DNA of 64,000 nt from Raphanus sativus (lineage: Eukaryota > Streptophyta > Magnoliopsida > Brassicales > Brassicaceae), in NCBI RefSeq assembly GCF_000801105.2, contig NC_079515.1, forward strand, positions 4,836,001 to 4,900,000, in the 5' to 3' direction. The notes beneath the pieces are model-generated. The model did no database searches and was not told where the DNA came from. It was given only the letters and a program-made list of their open reading frames with translations. The translations under genes were made by a program, and so were the position numbers. This document shows positions 11,740 through 24,341 of the stretch, in pieces. Within the stretch, counting starts at the first letter, position 1. Each line of letters begins with the position of its first letter.

Positions 11740-14700
11740 TTTTTTTTTTTTTTTATAAGCTTCTTCTTTATTTTTCCCCAAGTGGGATACTGTTTTGAAT
11801 ACAACGTTGAAACAACTTAATAAACTAGAAGACAAAATGAAAGGAGGCTATGAAATATTAAGAAACACATGTGAAGCAGAGATGATAGACTTGGCGTTGA
11901 TGATAATTTATAGTGCTAACAGTCGAAATGGTGAAACCAGAGATAAAGATATGTTGCCGGACGTGTTGAAGACTGCTGCAAAATCCGAACTCTAGAGGAG
12001 CTCTTTAACCGATCCAATCCAAGCAACTTTGCTTTCATAAGAACCTTGACCTCTCTGACCAGAGTAAAAGATGGCTTACTTGTTGATGTATGCAATCTGA
12101 GATTCCTCTCTCTCCACATCACATATAATATAGCTTGAACAAGGAAGCAACATATATCTTTGAGCTGAGGATTACCTGCTGCAGAAGGTAACCAAGCTAT
12201 GATGGCCTCGAAACCAGATGGAGGAGAAAAAACCGGAGCTGTGAAGAATGTAGTCCAGACTTCTTAGGAATAAGGACAAGCAAAGAAGATGTGATCACGA
12301 CTCTCATCTGAGACATCACAAAGCAGGCATGTTGGAGAAATATTCAAACCCCACTGCTGCAACCTATCTTTCGTTGGTAATCTGTTGAGGATCGCCACCC
12401 ATGACAAGAAAGCATGTTTAGGGATTCTGGTTTTAAACCAAATTGTCTTGTGCCAAGGAACAGACACAGTTGCTGGATAAAGAGTTTCCCAAGTTTTCGA
12501 GGCGACAAATTGACCAGGCTTCGAGGCTGGGCTATTTCGCCAGAGGAAAACGTCAGGAACATCCGGTAGCAGAGCTGGTGGAGTAACGGGCAGAGAGGCT
12601 CGAATGAGCTGAGTAATCCTATGTCGTCCCCTCGGTAAGAGACAAGAATCACCCGAAATAGCTTCTGAAACACGAGCTGTACTTGAAATGCCTAAGACAC
12701 GCGGACCGTTGGCTCCCGAAAGATGAATCAGTGGACCCAAACCGAACCAATTGTCGTGCCAGAATAGAGCTTGAGAGCATGACTGAATCTGACAAAAGAC
12801 AAAGGGACGAGCAATAGACCTCTACTTCATCAACTGTCTCCAATTTGACGAACCCGAATGGTCATAGTTTGCTGTCCAAAAATCCCCATCCGCTATAATG
12901 TGCTCCTTGATCCAAGCTATCCAGAGAGATCCGGTTGCTGCAAATAGTAACCAGATAAGCTTCAAACCGAAAACTACATTAGAAGCTTCCAATCTTCGCA
13001 GACCGAGACCACCCGCGGATTTAGAGGTGCAGACGGACTCCCATGAAACTTTTGCTCCTCTAGCTGAGTCTGGACCTCCACTCCAAAGAAAAGCATTGCA
13101 CAACCTCTCTATAGCATTAATGCATCCCTTAGGAAGCTGATAAATTAATGCCCAGAAATTAAACATGCCATATAACACCGATTGAAGCAGCGTTAATCTT
13201 CCTGCAAAGGATAGGTTTCGTATAGTCCAAGAAGTTATCTTTTTCCTCACCCTGTCGACCAATGGTTGATAGTCTGCTTTTCCAAGCCTATTGGGCATCA
13301 ACGGAACACCCAAATACCGGACAGGCAGAGTTCCCGGGGAAACACCAAATCTTTCAGCTATCTCCTTAGTAACCTGGTGATTCCTACCATCACGAAATAG
13401 ACCAGTCTTTGCTAGGTTTAAACCAAGCCCAGATCCCATATAAAACGAGTTGAGGACACTGATAATAGCGGCTACTGAGTCTGCACTGCCATCAAAGAAT
13501 ATAAGCATGTCGTCCGCAAAACAAAGATGAGTAATCAAGGGATACCGACACTTAGGATGTGGATTGAAAAGACGACTCTGAGCAGCAGTGTCCAGGTTCT
13601 TGGACAAAATATCCATTGCTATAACAAAGAGGGAGGACGAGATAGGGTCACCTTGACGAAGACCCTTTTTCCCGGGGAAAACCCCAACAAGCTCCCCATT
13701 GAAAGCGACAGAATAGTGTGGCGAGGTAATACAGGCTTGAATCCACCCAATGAACACTTCCGGCAGGTTAAAGGCCTTCAATACATTCAGGAGGAACGAC
13801 CAATCGACATTATCATAGGCTTTTGTAATATCTATCTGCAGACATCCTCTAGTAGTGTTCCTCGGAGTGTTGAAATCCGAGACCAGCTCTGAAGCTAATA
13901 GGACGTTTTCACACAACAGTCTTCCTTTGATGAACCCGACCTGATTACGTTGAACTACAAGAGGAGTGAGCTTCTTGAGGCGAACACCAATAATTTTCGC
14001 AATAACCTTGTACACTGAGTTACACAAAGAAATGGGGCGAAAATCTGAGAGGTTGGCTGCACCTGTTACCTTCGGTAGAGAGCAATGACAGTTGCGTTGA
14101 CCTGCCTGGACAAGCAAGGATTAACGAAAAAATCACGAACCGCTGAGACTAGATCACCGCCCACCAAGTCCCAAGAAGAAACAAAGAACTCCACAGAAAA
14201 ACCATCAGAGCCAAGAGCTTTGTTTTTTGGAAGAGCAAAAACTGTTTCTCTGATTTCTGTCTCAGTCGGAAGAGACACCAGCTGCGCAGCGAGCAAGTCA
14301 GGACAACGAAAGGGATAAATGTCTCTGATTTCTTCTACTGAGAATGGTGTAATAGAGTCGTTTGCTGTGCCAAGGAGAGCTTCATAGAAGTGAGAGGTCA
14401 TAGCTTTCAAGGTGACAGAGTCGTAGATCTTGTTGCCCATCGGATCCAACAAATAATGGATGACATTTTTGGATAAATTAGCCTTGACCGCCTTGTGGAA
14501 CACTCCCGTATTTGAATCACCAACAGTGAGCCATCTTACTCGAGATTTCTGGTGCAAGAAAGACTCTTCAGCAGCAGCGAAGAACATCCAAGATTTCCTA
14601 GCTTCTGTCTCCTCTTCGAATAACTGTTGTGATGGATCAGTTAAAGCTCTTACTTGGATCTGATCCAAAGTCTGACGAGCTTCTTTTGATCTGAGTTGGA

Positions 14701-14962
14701 TGTTGCTGAAACTGCTGCGATTGAGCGCTTTGCAACAACTCTTGGCAGCACGAAGCTTCTGGTATAGAGCACTCATGGGAGAACTGATAGGGATTGCAAC
14801 CGTCCACGCCTCTTTCAATAACCGCTGAAACTCCGGGTGCGTTGAAAACATATCAAAATACACAAACCGACACTTTCTCGGAGATAGCTGATTTGCTAAG
14901 TGGATGAGGCATGGTGTATGATCAGACGAGCCGGGGGAGTCAAAGAAAGCATAGGAATCATT
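11740..14962 (-). mobile_element. LINE (non-LTR) retrotransposon, 5'-truncated and frame-broken
   Basis: The minus strand reads through a LINE ORF2 in order. The end of the endonuclease (SSDHTPCLIHL, about 14938-14906) comes first, then a linker with KAVKANLSKNVIHYL. The reverse transcriptase carries DFRPISLC, a TKAYD box, LRQGDPISS and FADDMLIFF (about 14040-13485), followed by a zf-RVT/C-terminal region with CLLC and HIFFACPYS (about 12480-12270) and RERNLR further on. Frames change near 14090, 12830 and 12260, so no intact protein is made. A run of 15 T at 11740-11754 fits the poly(A) tail of a minus-strand insert. Most of the endonuclease is missing at the right end, as expected from incomplete reverse transcription. 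I could not find a target site duplication. Confidence 0.88.
12822..14117 (-). pseudogene. LINE reverse transcriptase ORF fragment
   Basis: This 431-codon open stretch holds the core of the LINE reverse transcriptase. It has DFRPISLCNSVYKVIAKI near the start, an acidic TKAYDNVDW box, GLRQGDPISS and the FADD catalytic box, in which the two Asp bind metal. The upstream part (14863-14066) and the downstream zinc-finger part (12740-12264) lie in other frames. The enzyme is thus split by indels and is listed as a broken gene inside the element. Confidence 0.85.
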
Positions 14963-17900
14963 ATATAAATGTTGAATGGTACTAAAGTTAATTTATGATT
15001 GCAAGAAAATAAACATAAAGATATGAATATAAATGTGGTTCAGTGGTTCTGGCTTTGCCTGCTTTTCAGGGCAAAGACATGATAAAAGTACTTCGTTCTC
15101 TTTTCTTTTCTTTAGTTGAGTTTAAGAAGTTGATCAATTAGTTCCCCCACACATCATCTCAACCGCTAACTATGAGAATCTCAATGTCACACAAACACAT
15201 GAACCCCCATATATTTTCTAACATTACGAACTTTATTATTCATTTCTTGAGGGAATCTCGCTTTCATCATCCCTACATGCATAATATATTTTGTAGCGTT
15301 CGTAAGGTACTCTACCATATATTCTTGATAGACTTCGTCGTATATCCCATACCCATAGGTATATATATATACATATATATATATGAAATTAAATCATATT
15401 GTTCTGTTCATCTAACGCGGATATGAGTTTATGTTTTACTCCCTCTGTTCCTAAATATAAGATGTGTAGAATAATTTTTTTGTTCTAATATATAAGATGT
15501 TCTCATATTTCTAGGTAATTTTAACTTTATCAAAACTGTGTAACCAATCAAATTTAATAGTTCTATTTTGTAGTTGGTCAGATAGTTTTTAGTTTATAAC
15601 TTTAATAATATTTTTTAGATAAAAAGTGATTTTTTTAATAAACGTGTTTTACCTAGAACATCTTATATTTAGGAACGGAAGGAGTATGATTCATTTGAAT
15701 GCCCTGAAAAAGCAGTTTATATGCGGGCTTACGACTCTTGGATTCAACTAGGTTAAAAAAAATTAGTCAAAAAAAAATCTCATATAGTCCATAAACTTCA
15801 ATTATCTGTAGCATATACAAAGATATATATTAATATAAAAGAAAAATATGCACATCCCATATATATTTCAAGTTATATATAGATAAACACAAAATAAGTG
15901 AAAGCAATGCATCAGAAAATTAAAGTTTGTTGAGCAAGGAATTGGATACGGCTCGAGATGCCATCACATGCACTACAAAAAGTGGAGCAATGTGTCATTA
16001 TAGTCCATATGTGTTTCCACTTTTCTACTACTCCCATCAACAAAAATAATTGCAAATGTTTTTTTTTTGTTATTTGAACAGTATGAAAAAATGATTTATT
16101 TCTCAAATGATATTATAGGTTTCCGCTATCACGTATACTTCTACAAGTGCAGTTTAATCCATCGTTGTTTTGAGGCGTAAATCGAACCTCGAATCGGTTT
16201 GGCATGCAACCACCACCTACCATATTTGACATTCGTTTTGGTTCAAAATAATTGTTAAGAATTAAAAGCTGATACTAAGTTATTAAAATTAAGGTTCCTT
16301 CGTGGGGAAGGTATGTGGATGGATATATAAGGTGAATCGATCCTAATACCAAGTACCAACATCTTACTTCCATAGGAAACACACCTAGAACCTTCATTTC
16401 CACTCCTTGCAACAATTATATATTCCACGATTTGGTTTTGGAGCGTTACACTCGATTTTATGCACCCATGTGGACCTACCTAATCTATCTGATAAAGTGA
16501 TAATTGAGTAGAACAGCAAAGATATCAATGAGTTTTCAAGTCTTTAACACACGTTACGTGGATCCAAGGCAATTTGTAGATCGAGACGGGGCCGTAATTA
16601 TCGAGGTCTCATATATAATCATAATAAAAGGAAATCCCTCAATTATCATCACTCACGCTTTCACCTAATCCTTATGACCCATCCGCACGTTAACGTTTGA
16701 TTTTGGAACTAGATGCCACAACTAATCTCACTTTTTTTTTTTGCTAAAAACAACTAATCTCACTTTCCCATGTTGGATTATAAAACATTTTATCCCATGT
16801 CTATAGCTCAAATTAATTTGACTAAACATGTAATATTTAAATTATTTAATCAACCTGATAATTAGCTTCCAAGATTGATTAACATTATTAATGTGATGAA
16901 ATAATAATGTTAATCAAATTTGACTAAACCTTTGGGTAGAGATGGGGGAATCATCACCTCACCGTCCAACCCACTAAACTTAAAAAACGTTCAGAAACGA
17001 GTGAATTTGATAGGCTTTTCTTTTCTAAATGAATACAATATGGATACATTTTTTTAAAAACGCATAAATAAATTCAGAATCAATCTAGAAAATGTGAGAC
17101 GAGTAGGAGACGTAAATTCACTGTCAACTTTATGAGAGCGCATGAAAATGTGTAGAGAGAAAAAGAGGTCGGCAGAAAAATGAATGGTTTTTCTTCTTCT
17201 CCGTCCAATTCCATTGCACCACATTTTTTCATGGATTCATGTCAAACATCTTTGAAAAATCTAATTGTTTTGTAGTATGAGTAGATGTGATATAAAGAAA
17301 CTAAATTGTCAGAAATGTAATGCACATAAATTATATAATTGGCACAACCAAATAAATAAATAAATGTTGCCAGGAAGGTAGATGTGCGTTTGTATTATTT
17401 AGATGTGTCCTTCTCTTATTACACGAACTTGTCCAATTCATCACACTTCCCAAACCAAACTTGTTTGCTCCATATAAAATATAGATTTTATTGATATATA
17501 TGCAGGCAGAGACATGTGTGTGCCTGTCTAGCCTAGTAGCTCATAAATTATATCGATTTGATTCCGTGGGATATATATGACCTACGTGAGACTGTGACAT
17601 TTGAGTTTTTTGGGCATTCTTCGTTATGTACGCATCATAGAATGCGACATTTTTTAATGTGTATATGATGGTTAATGATCTATGCCAATTTGGAAACCCT
17701 TGTGGTCCAATGCAATTTCCAAGTCTTATCTATTCTATAGTTTCATATCTCACTAACTCCGTTTACCAACAAGCTAGCCTGTAATCTAACCAAAATTAAG
17801 CATGGTTTTGCGCCAAAAAAAAAAGTGACAATGATAGATAATATTGGGCTTATGGAACTTAGAAGTTTTCGACTCAAGTTCACTAGCCTGATATGTCCAA

Positions 17901-18443
17901 ACAGGCTTGTTTGATCTAAGGCTCAATCAGACAATACTGTAATAAGCCCATGGCACATCTCCCTATATATTGAGATTTAAATCTCAACAGGCCTTTTATA
18001 GAATTCACAACTTTAAAAACTCTTTTTTAGTTTTTTTGAGAAAGGTTGACATTAAACATTCATACTTTTTGTCTAATAAGTGTTATATTCGTTTGACCAA
18101 AAAAAAAAGGGTGTAATATTCGTATTATTTAAAAAATTTCGTTCGTATTTTATTTTAGGATTTGAAGCTTTGAGAGTTAAAAGATTGACTAATTATTTCG
18201 TTCGTATCTCTGAGAGATTGAGAGATTTGATAACTCAAATTTTTTTTTTAAATGCATACGAATTATTAAATTCACCTTTTTACAAATAAAATTGACTTAA
18301 AAAAAAAATCACTCTGGTAAAAAAACAGGGACAAAAAAAAAGAAGCAGGATAGGGTTAAAAGGAACATAAATATCTTATCCGCTTCTAAACGGCGACCAG
18401 TGTTTTCGAAACTCTCTCCTTACCTTCGAGACGAGACGAGACA
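14963..18443. other. Intergenic DNA between LINE and Iojap-like gene
   Basis: No gene is supported. The stretch holds one Stowaway-type MITE (15439-15684), (TA)n runs near 15360-15384 and general AT-rich DNA. The last few hundred bases should contain the promoter and 5' UTR of the Iojap-like gene that starts at 18444. Confidence 0.55.
15439..15684. mobile_element. Stowaway-type MITE, TA target duplication
   Basis: The left end CTCCCTCTGTTCCTAAATAT and the inverted right end CTCCTTCCGTTCCTAAATAT agree over most of about 27 bases. TA flanks both sides (15437-15438 and 15685-15686). The CTCCCTC(C/T)GTT ends and TA duplication are the marks of Tc1/mariner-related Stowaway MITEs. At 246 bp it has no coding capacity and depends on a transposase elsewhere. 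Confidence 0.85.
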
Positions 18444-19678
18444 ATGGCATCTTCCACCGTCGCCGGAGCTCTGCTTACCGGTGGTTCTCGATTACCATGT
18501 TCGTCCTCTCAAATACCTAGAAAGCTTTCTTCTTCTTCTTCATCACCACTCTTATGCCTCAACAATGGAGACCTCTCCGCACCGTATAATTCCCCTCTGC
18601 GACTATCTAGAGGCAGAGTTCAGACAACTCTCAGAAGTAACTCGAAGAGCTTGGCTGTGGGAAAGGGAGCTGAAGATGGCTTCGTCTCGGTACGTTCAAC
18701 TCTGTTTCTCGCAAGTTCCCTTCCTAGTTGTGTTGTTTCTTGTAAGGAAGTTTAGGTTTCATGTTTTGTTTTGTTTCGAGGGTCTGTTTGATTGCAAGAG
18801 AAACTCATTGAAAGATTACAACTTTATTGTTTTTTATTTCGAAGTTTCAACCTTTTTCACATACAGGTCAACCCAATTGATTTCTGAGTTGGTTTGAGTT
18901 GATAATCACACACTACATTGTGTAGGATGTAAGTGAAGATAGTGATGAGATGTTCGACGACTTGTTCAACAAATATGGGAAGGTTGTTTACAAGAGCGAC
19001 GATGTAAAGTCTCCATCAGCTGAGGTTGATGATGACGCTGAAAGTTTAGCATGTAAGAAGTATATTTCTACTTATTTGCTGCTACTATACTCAATGGAGA
19101 CTAATCTGAATATGGTGGTCATGTGTTGTTTCTTGTAGTTGCTGTTGAAATGGCTAAGGTTGCTAGTGAAGTGAAAGCCGGAGACATTAAGGTTCTCTTT
19201 GTGAAGCCTCTCGTCTACTGGACTCGTTTTTTCATCATCACCACTGCATTTTCCCGCCCTCAAATCGATGCAATCGGGTAGATATATATATATATATATC
19301 TATTAAGAGTTTCACTTGCCAAAACCATCGCTAATAAACAGACTTTTATGATTGCAGGTCTAGGATGAGAGACCTGGCTGAGAAGAAGTATGGGAGAGTT
19401 GCTAATGGAGATGTAAAGCCAAATGCATGGACATTGTTGGACTATGGTGAGTTTCTTTCTTTTGCTTTGCTTTGCTGTAGTCATCATCATGTGCATTTGG
19501 GGGTTTGGATAAGAAAGATTGACATTTTTATGTTTGTTTTGATTGTATGCTTTCAGGAGATGTGGTGATCCATATTTTCTTACCTCCACAAAGAACCTTC
19601 TATAACTTGGAAGATTTCTACGGAAATGCCATGTCAGTTCCACTTCCATTTCAAGATGAACCACCACCTCGAAGTTGA
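18444..19678 (+). CDS. Iojap/RsfS ribosome silencing factor, chloroplastic
   Basis: Exons are 18444-18689, 18926-19052, 19139-19277, 19358-19446 and 19557-19678, all GT-AG and in phase, giving 240 residues. Residues 1 to about 75 are Ser/Arg-rich with few acids, like a plastid transit peptide. The RsfS domain occupies the C-terminal half, with AVEMAKVASEVKAGDIKVL, SRMRDLAEKKYGR, WTLLDYGDVVIHIF and FYNLEDFYG. Family members bind ribosomal protein uL14 and block subunit joining when translation must be lowered. The plastid forms are needed for normal greening. Colinearity points to At3g12930. The start was chosen because it alone gives a transit-like N-terminus in frame. Confidence 0.92.
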
Positions 19679-20323
19679 TGCTATATTTGCTCCAGAAACA
19701 AAAAAAGAAAAAGGCAAATAGTTTGTAAGAACTCTGTTGATCAATGGCATTGTTCTGATGCTTTTACACAGCTCTCGGCTAAGATGGTTTTGCTGGCTAA
19801 GATGGTTCAACAACTCTCAGGGGATCTCGGACATGTTTTGTAGTTTCTATATAGATTAGAGTGAGACCATCTTTCTTTAAGGCTGGCTTGGCTCTTCATG
19901 GTGTTATGTACTCAAGCTGTGTATTTTAGCCTATTAGATAGAATATTTTTAGTCCATGTTCAAATGAAATGAATTCAAAACTTATTTATCACAACCATTG
20001 GACGCTACCATATGATGTGTTTTTGTGCATGGATGGAGAATAACACAGAACATGCTATACTTATATATATCATAAAAAGACGCAATGTACAATGAGTCAA
20101 AATAATAAGAGCCATTCACACAGCTTTATCTCGTCTCTGAAGTTTCTATAGCTAGCTCATACATAGCAATGTGCAATCACTAACCCTGAAGCGTGACCGG
20201 AACAGTCAAGGCAAACAAGAGACCAAGACTGGAACTCTCTCATCTCCTGTAATAAAACCAATGAACTGGTATAACCTCTAAGAAAATATAAAGTTGTAGT
20301 GAGAGAGAAGAAAAGTTACAGTT
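19679..20323. other. Convergent 3' regions of Iojap-like and 2OG-like genes
   Basis: The two neighbouring genes point toward each other here, so this 645-base gap should hold both 3' UTRs. The left part includes short direct copies of ggctaagatggttt near 19771-19810. No separate gene is seen. Confidence 0.5.
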
Positions 20324-22268
20324 TTAAGTCACGTGTTGGTTTCCTTGAGCAGCTTCAGAGAGACTAAGCTCCATGTCATGTGTTTCAGACCACCCTGGCT
20401 CATATGTCTCAAGGAACCCGATTTTAGCTTTGTTTGGGAGGTCATGAGGATGAACAAATGGAACTCCCTGAGGCCACCCGATCTCCATTTTTATATGCGC
20501 GCAAGGGCTGTTCATGGTGTTGTGGTTACTCTCGCAGTCCTTGGGGTTGCAGAATCTGAGTTTGATTCCTTTCTTGTCTGCAATCTCCTGAACTCGTTCC
20601 TTGAGAACTCTCTGCGCTTCTAGCCTCAGCCGCTTCGATGGTGGTAGTGGTTTCAGTCTTGAGTCGCTCTTCTTCCTCTTTTTCATCTGTTTCATAGATC
20701 CTATACCATCCATCAAATGAAGAACCTTCCATCATTGAAAACTTTCCATTAATCTATACTATAAACAAACAACTAGGCCAAAGGTTTTTGTCCGAACAGA
20801 ACCAGCAGAACCGAAATTTTCGGTTTTCAGTTCGGTTTGGTAGATGTTGAAAAACGATTTTGTTTTCGGTTCAGTTTCAGAATATATATATTTTTAAAAT
20901 AACCAAATATAACTGAACCAGATAAACAAGAAATAATCGAATTTAACCAAAACTATATTTTCCCAAATCATTTATTTAAAAAAAACAAAACAGAAAACCG
21001 AAATTAACCGAAAACCAAACTGACTTTTTCCGGTTCACTTGGTACGATTGTGGCCGAACGATAAACCGAAACCAAAAATATCCGAACCAAATAAACCGAA
21101 ACCGCAGACCTAAACAGCTATGAAACAAGGACTCTTCTATCTGCAATGGAAGACCAAAGATATGGAACCAATGCATTAAGACTGAAAAGAGTAAACTGTG
21201 ATTACCATCCTGGGATTGAGGAGGGACACCGAAGCTTTGCAAAGTCTGTCTGTTAAAGAGCTCATCATTCGAGTGAGGTCTCTGCATAAAATCATCAACC
21301 GAAACCGGAACCTGAAACTGAGCATCAACACCATGTCCCGCCGCTCTCATCTCGGAGCAGCTCAGATTAGTCATCGACTTAGGCATGAGCTTAAACGCCA
21401 ATGAGAATCTCCCTTCTATACTCCCCTGCATACTGTTCAAATCTGTTCTATACACCGCAGGACTCACGTAACCAGCCGTAGCCTGGTAGAGAGCCAGCCC
21501 TGGAAACACAACAGCCTCTTGAGGACCAAGATCAACATCCACAAGAATCCACTGCCCGTGCATGTCCCTGATATGCAAACCCGCCTTATCCGACTTTACA
21601 AAGGAGATGAGACTCTTGTCGAGCTGGTGGTCGTGATCAGAGTACAAGAGAAGCTGCTCGTCTTCGGTCAAGGTATGATGATGCTGTCCTCCGTGATGAA
21701 ACGAAGGCCTCGCGTAGCAGCAGACGGACAGCACGGAGGATGAGACCTCGTTACTCCGCAAGGGGACATTATCAAGAATCTCGGTGAAAGGAGAGCTTCT
21801 CAAGTTCAAATAGAAACCAATCGCGTCGAGAACTAAACGAGAAGCTTTCCCTAATAAACCAAAGATATCAGGCAAGCCAGAAGGAGGGAACTCAGCAGCT
21901 GCGGAGGCCGCGTCGGTGAAGGTCAAGCCAGGTCTGTAGTCGTAGCTCTCTTGCCAAGACTGAGGGTCTGAGTAGTATCCCGAGGTCTTGCACCATTCTC
22001 CTCCTCTGGAGTCGTTTGTGGTGTGGATCATGGTTGGTGGTGGATAAGAGTCTCTGTGGTGGAAATAGAGTCTAGCGGAGTCGAGAGCGGATCTGAGGAG
22101 GGCAGCTTCGTGGGGAGGGAACTGGATGATGGCGGCGGAGTAGTGAGCTAGGGATTGGGATAGTGTGGAGACGGCTAATTTGTAGGAATCGGAAGGTAAG
22201 CCTTCGGTGGGGACTAAATCGCAGACCTTGACACGGCCCAGTGTAGGGATACCGTTTCCTGCCATCAA
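20324..22268 (-). CDS. 2-oxoglutarate/Fe(II) oxygenase-like protein (At3g12940-like)
   Basis: Two exons, 22268-21206 and 20700-20324, give 479 residues. Splicing joins QSQDG to SMKQMKKRKK in phase, while the uninterrupted ORF runs on into the intron. The double-stranded beta-helix region (about residues 175-300) has HDHQLDKSLISF, GLHIRDMHGQWILVDVDLG, GYVSPAVYRT and GRFSLAFKLMP, which line up with the family's metal and 2OG sites. Where active enzymes have His before Arg in the distal position, this protein has Tyr (VYR), so metal binding is uncertain. The basic C-terminal KKRKK and PPSKRLR runs could direct it to the nucleus. The substrate is unknown. Colinearity with At3g12940 supports the family call. 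A second ATG at 22265 is equally possible. Confidence 0.85.
20760..21115. repeat. AACCGAA/TTCGGTT-rich repeat inside an intron
   Basis: The intron of the 2OG-like gene contains many copies of ACCGAA and its complement TTCGGTT, in runs such as ttttcggttttcagttcggt and aaccgaaaccaaaa. Another patch of the same character lies at 30535-30690. This is a dispersed low-complexity repeat and is not coding, although one frame stays open through it. Confidence 0.6.
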
Positions 22269-23926
22269 AAGCGAAATCAGACCAATTCTCTCTCAATCCA
22301 CCATGCTTCTGAAAGGTCTTGTCTTTTATGGGGGGAGCGATACTGAATCAAAAAGCCCTTTTTGATGCCAAGAGAGAAGTTCTAGAGGGGAATTTGAGAG
22401 AAGGGGAAGGAGGAATCAGAGATTGAGAAGACAAGTAAGCTTCACCAGATTTGATGGCGCCGGGAACGACAAAAGCTGAGGCCTTTTTTTTAACCAATCT
22501 CTGTCGGGAATTTGATTTGTCCGATAAGAGAGAGAGAGAGATGGAAAATCAAATTTATGAATGGGCGACTCTGTTCTTTAATTTCAAAAACTATTTAAAG
22601 CCCCTTGAGAATAATTTTTCTTACAAAAATGCCCCATTTTCAGTGAGGGAGACTACGGCTGAATGTTAAGAAATGGGATTGAACAAAACAGAAGAGAGGA
22701 GATCTCGAGTTAGCGATGGTTGCTCCCCGGTTGATGAAGCGGTGATGGTGAAGCTGTTGTCCGCGACGCCTCGGGTTGAGATCTCGGGTGAGACCCGATG
22801 AAGCTCTCCGGTGTTCTGATTCAAAAATTAAGGCGTTGGTGATGCGGTTTCCCTATGTGTCGAGATGTGAAGCGAGAAAGCTTGTGTTTGGCGCCGAGGT
22901 TTGCGACGGTTTGGTGGGATTCGGCCGTGTCCTCCGGTGAAGATCTGCGGCGACGACATTGAAGGAAGGGATCGAGTGACGCGTGTCCAGGCCGTGGAGA
23001 GGATGGCAACATGTTGGTTCCGCCTTCCAAGATGTCGGTCGTGCGTTTGGGCCTAGGTGCTTGTAATGGGCTTGAGGCCCGTTCTTTATTTTATTTTGTT
23101 TTTGTAGCCCGTTAGTCTGTGTGGGCTTCTGTTCTTGGTAGTTTGTAAACGGATGGGCCTTTGGACCTTCTCTAATATATTTTTTTTGACGGAAAAAAAA
23201 AAGAGAATGGAAAACTGAAGCGAACATATGTTCAAGTCCTTTTTTTTTGTGCAACTATATGTTCAAGTCCTAATGTTTACAAATTCAATTCAAATCTTCC
23301 AATGGGCTTGTCGGGCCAAGAGCAACAAGACAATCGATCGATCATGTAGGTGATAAAAGTTCGCGAGCTCTTCTTTTTATTTGTCTACTCCCGGGTCTCG
23401 TTCTATACTTTCTTAGCATTGTATCATTAACCGCATCTTCTTCATCATTAGTCAAATTTTATTTGAGCCACTCTACTTAATGATCTACAAAGAAAATGTG
23501 CGTTTGGACGGGCATTGCAACTACTGAAAACGAACATCTGCACCGATTTATTTATAAATTATTATCATACACTCGCAAAAAAATCGAACTGAAAAGATGG
23601 CAAAGAACAAAGACGACATCAAATATGAAACATTGATCGATTCTCCTATTGCTTTTACTCAAAATAGAAAGGGGCATAATAAGAGTAGTTTTCATCAATG
23701 AAGCCTCTTAAAAACAATAAAACTTCATATGACCACAAGATATCCAAAAAAATTATAAGCCATAATAAACCTCTGCTTTATAGATAGATGATAAAAGGTA
23801 GTGAGCAAAGCATGTTTCTACACACCATTGTTCCAACTTCAAATGTAAAAAAACACAAAGCATAAAAAGGGTTCAAGAACGAAACTAGAAAGGAACGACA
23901 GAGATTCATGGATTTGAAACACAAGA
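22269..23926. other. Upstream flank of 2OG-like gene and GC-rich island
   Basis: The first 400 bases should be the promoter and 5' UTR of the minus-strand 2OG-like gene. From about 22680 to 23060 the DNA turns unusually GC-rich, then runs into GGGCCT/GGGCTT motifs and a T-rich then A-rich end near 23170-23206. I see no convincing protein in either strand of the island. It may be a 3' fragment of a retroelement or a gene remnant. Confidence 0.4.
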
Positions 23927-24269
23927 CTACTTGGATCGCTGTCTCATCTTTCTGCGCTTCCTCTTCAGTCTCCTCATGCGCTTCTTCTTCCACTGCAAAA
24001 CAAAAGATACGATCAATCCACAGCAATGACATTAATCCAACCAGTTCGTTTTCACTCGATCAGTATAAATAATAATCACACAATCATTTTGAAAAGCGAA
24101 ATGCAAAATCGATAAGCAAGTTCCCTTATCAAAACAGACAATACTCAGCAACCATTTAAAAAGTTCAAAAGAGAACCCAAATCCTAACAAGTAAACCTAT
24201 AGAGACAGTCAGACAGATAAGAAGAAGATCTAAAATCGAAACGAGCAATTTTCATACCTTCGCCCTCAT
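23927..24269 (-). CDS. RPL41: 60S ribosomal protein eL41 (RPL41), 25 residues
   Basis: Exon 1 (24269-24258) encodes MRAK and ends at a GTATGA donor. Exon 2 (23992-23927) follows a TTTTGCAG acceptor and encodes WKKKRMRRLKRKRRKMRQRS plus Lys and stop. The product is the very basic 25-residue eL41, the smallest known eukaryotic ribosomal protein, which bridges the two subunits. The split after the fourth codon gives a phase-0 join. Upstream (minus strand) are a telobox and two TGGGCC site II motifs, the usual promoter marks of plant ribosomal protein genes. It lies between the At3g12940-like and At3g12970-like genes, where I recall no eL41 gene in Arabidopsis, so it may have been gained here. 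It is too short for most ORF finders. Confidence 0.95.
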
Positions 24270-24341
24270 CGTCAAGTCGCCGAAATCAGATTCTCCTCCG
24301 CTTTGTTGTTACTCGAGCACTCCACTTCCATCTTATATAGC

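Noticed and set aside
12898..14663. Several plus-strand frames across the LINE
   Set aside because: They are shadows of the minus-strand LINE coding sequence.
20976..21205. C-terminal extension of the 2OG-like ORF
   Set aside because: It is intron sequence with AACCGAA repeats. The real second exon (20700-20324) joins in phase.
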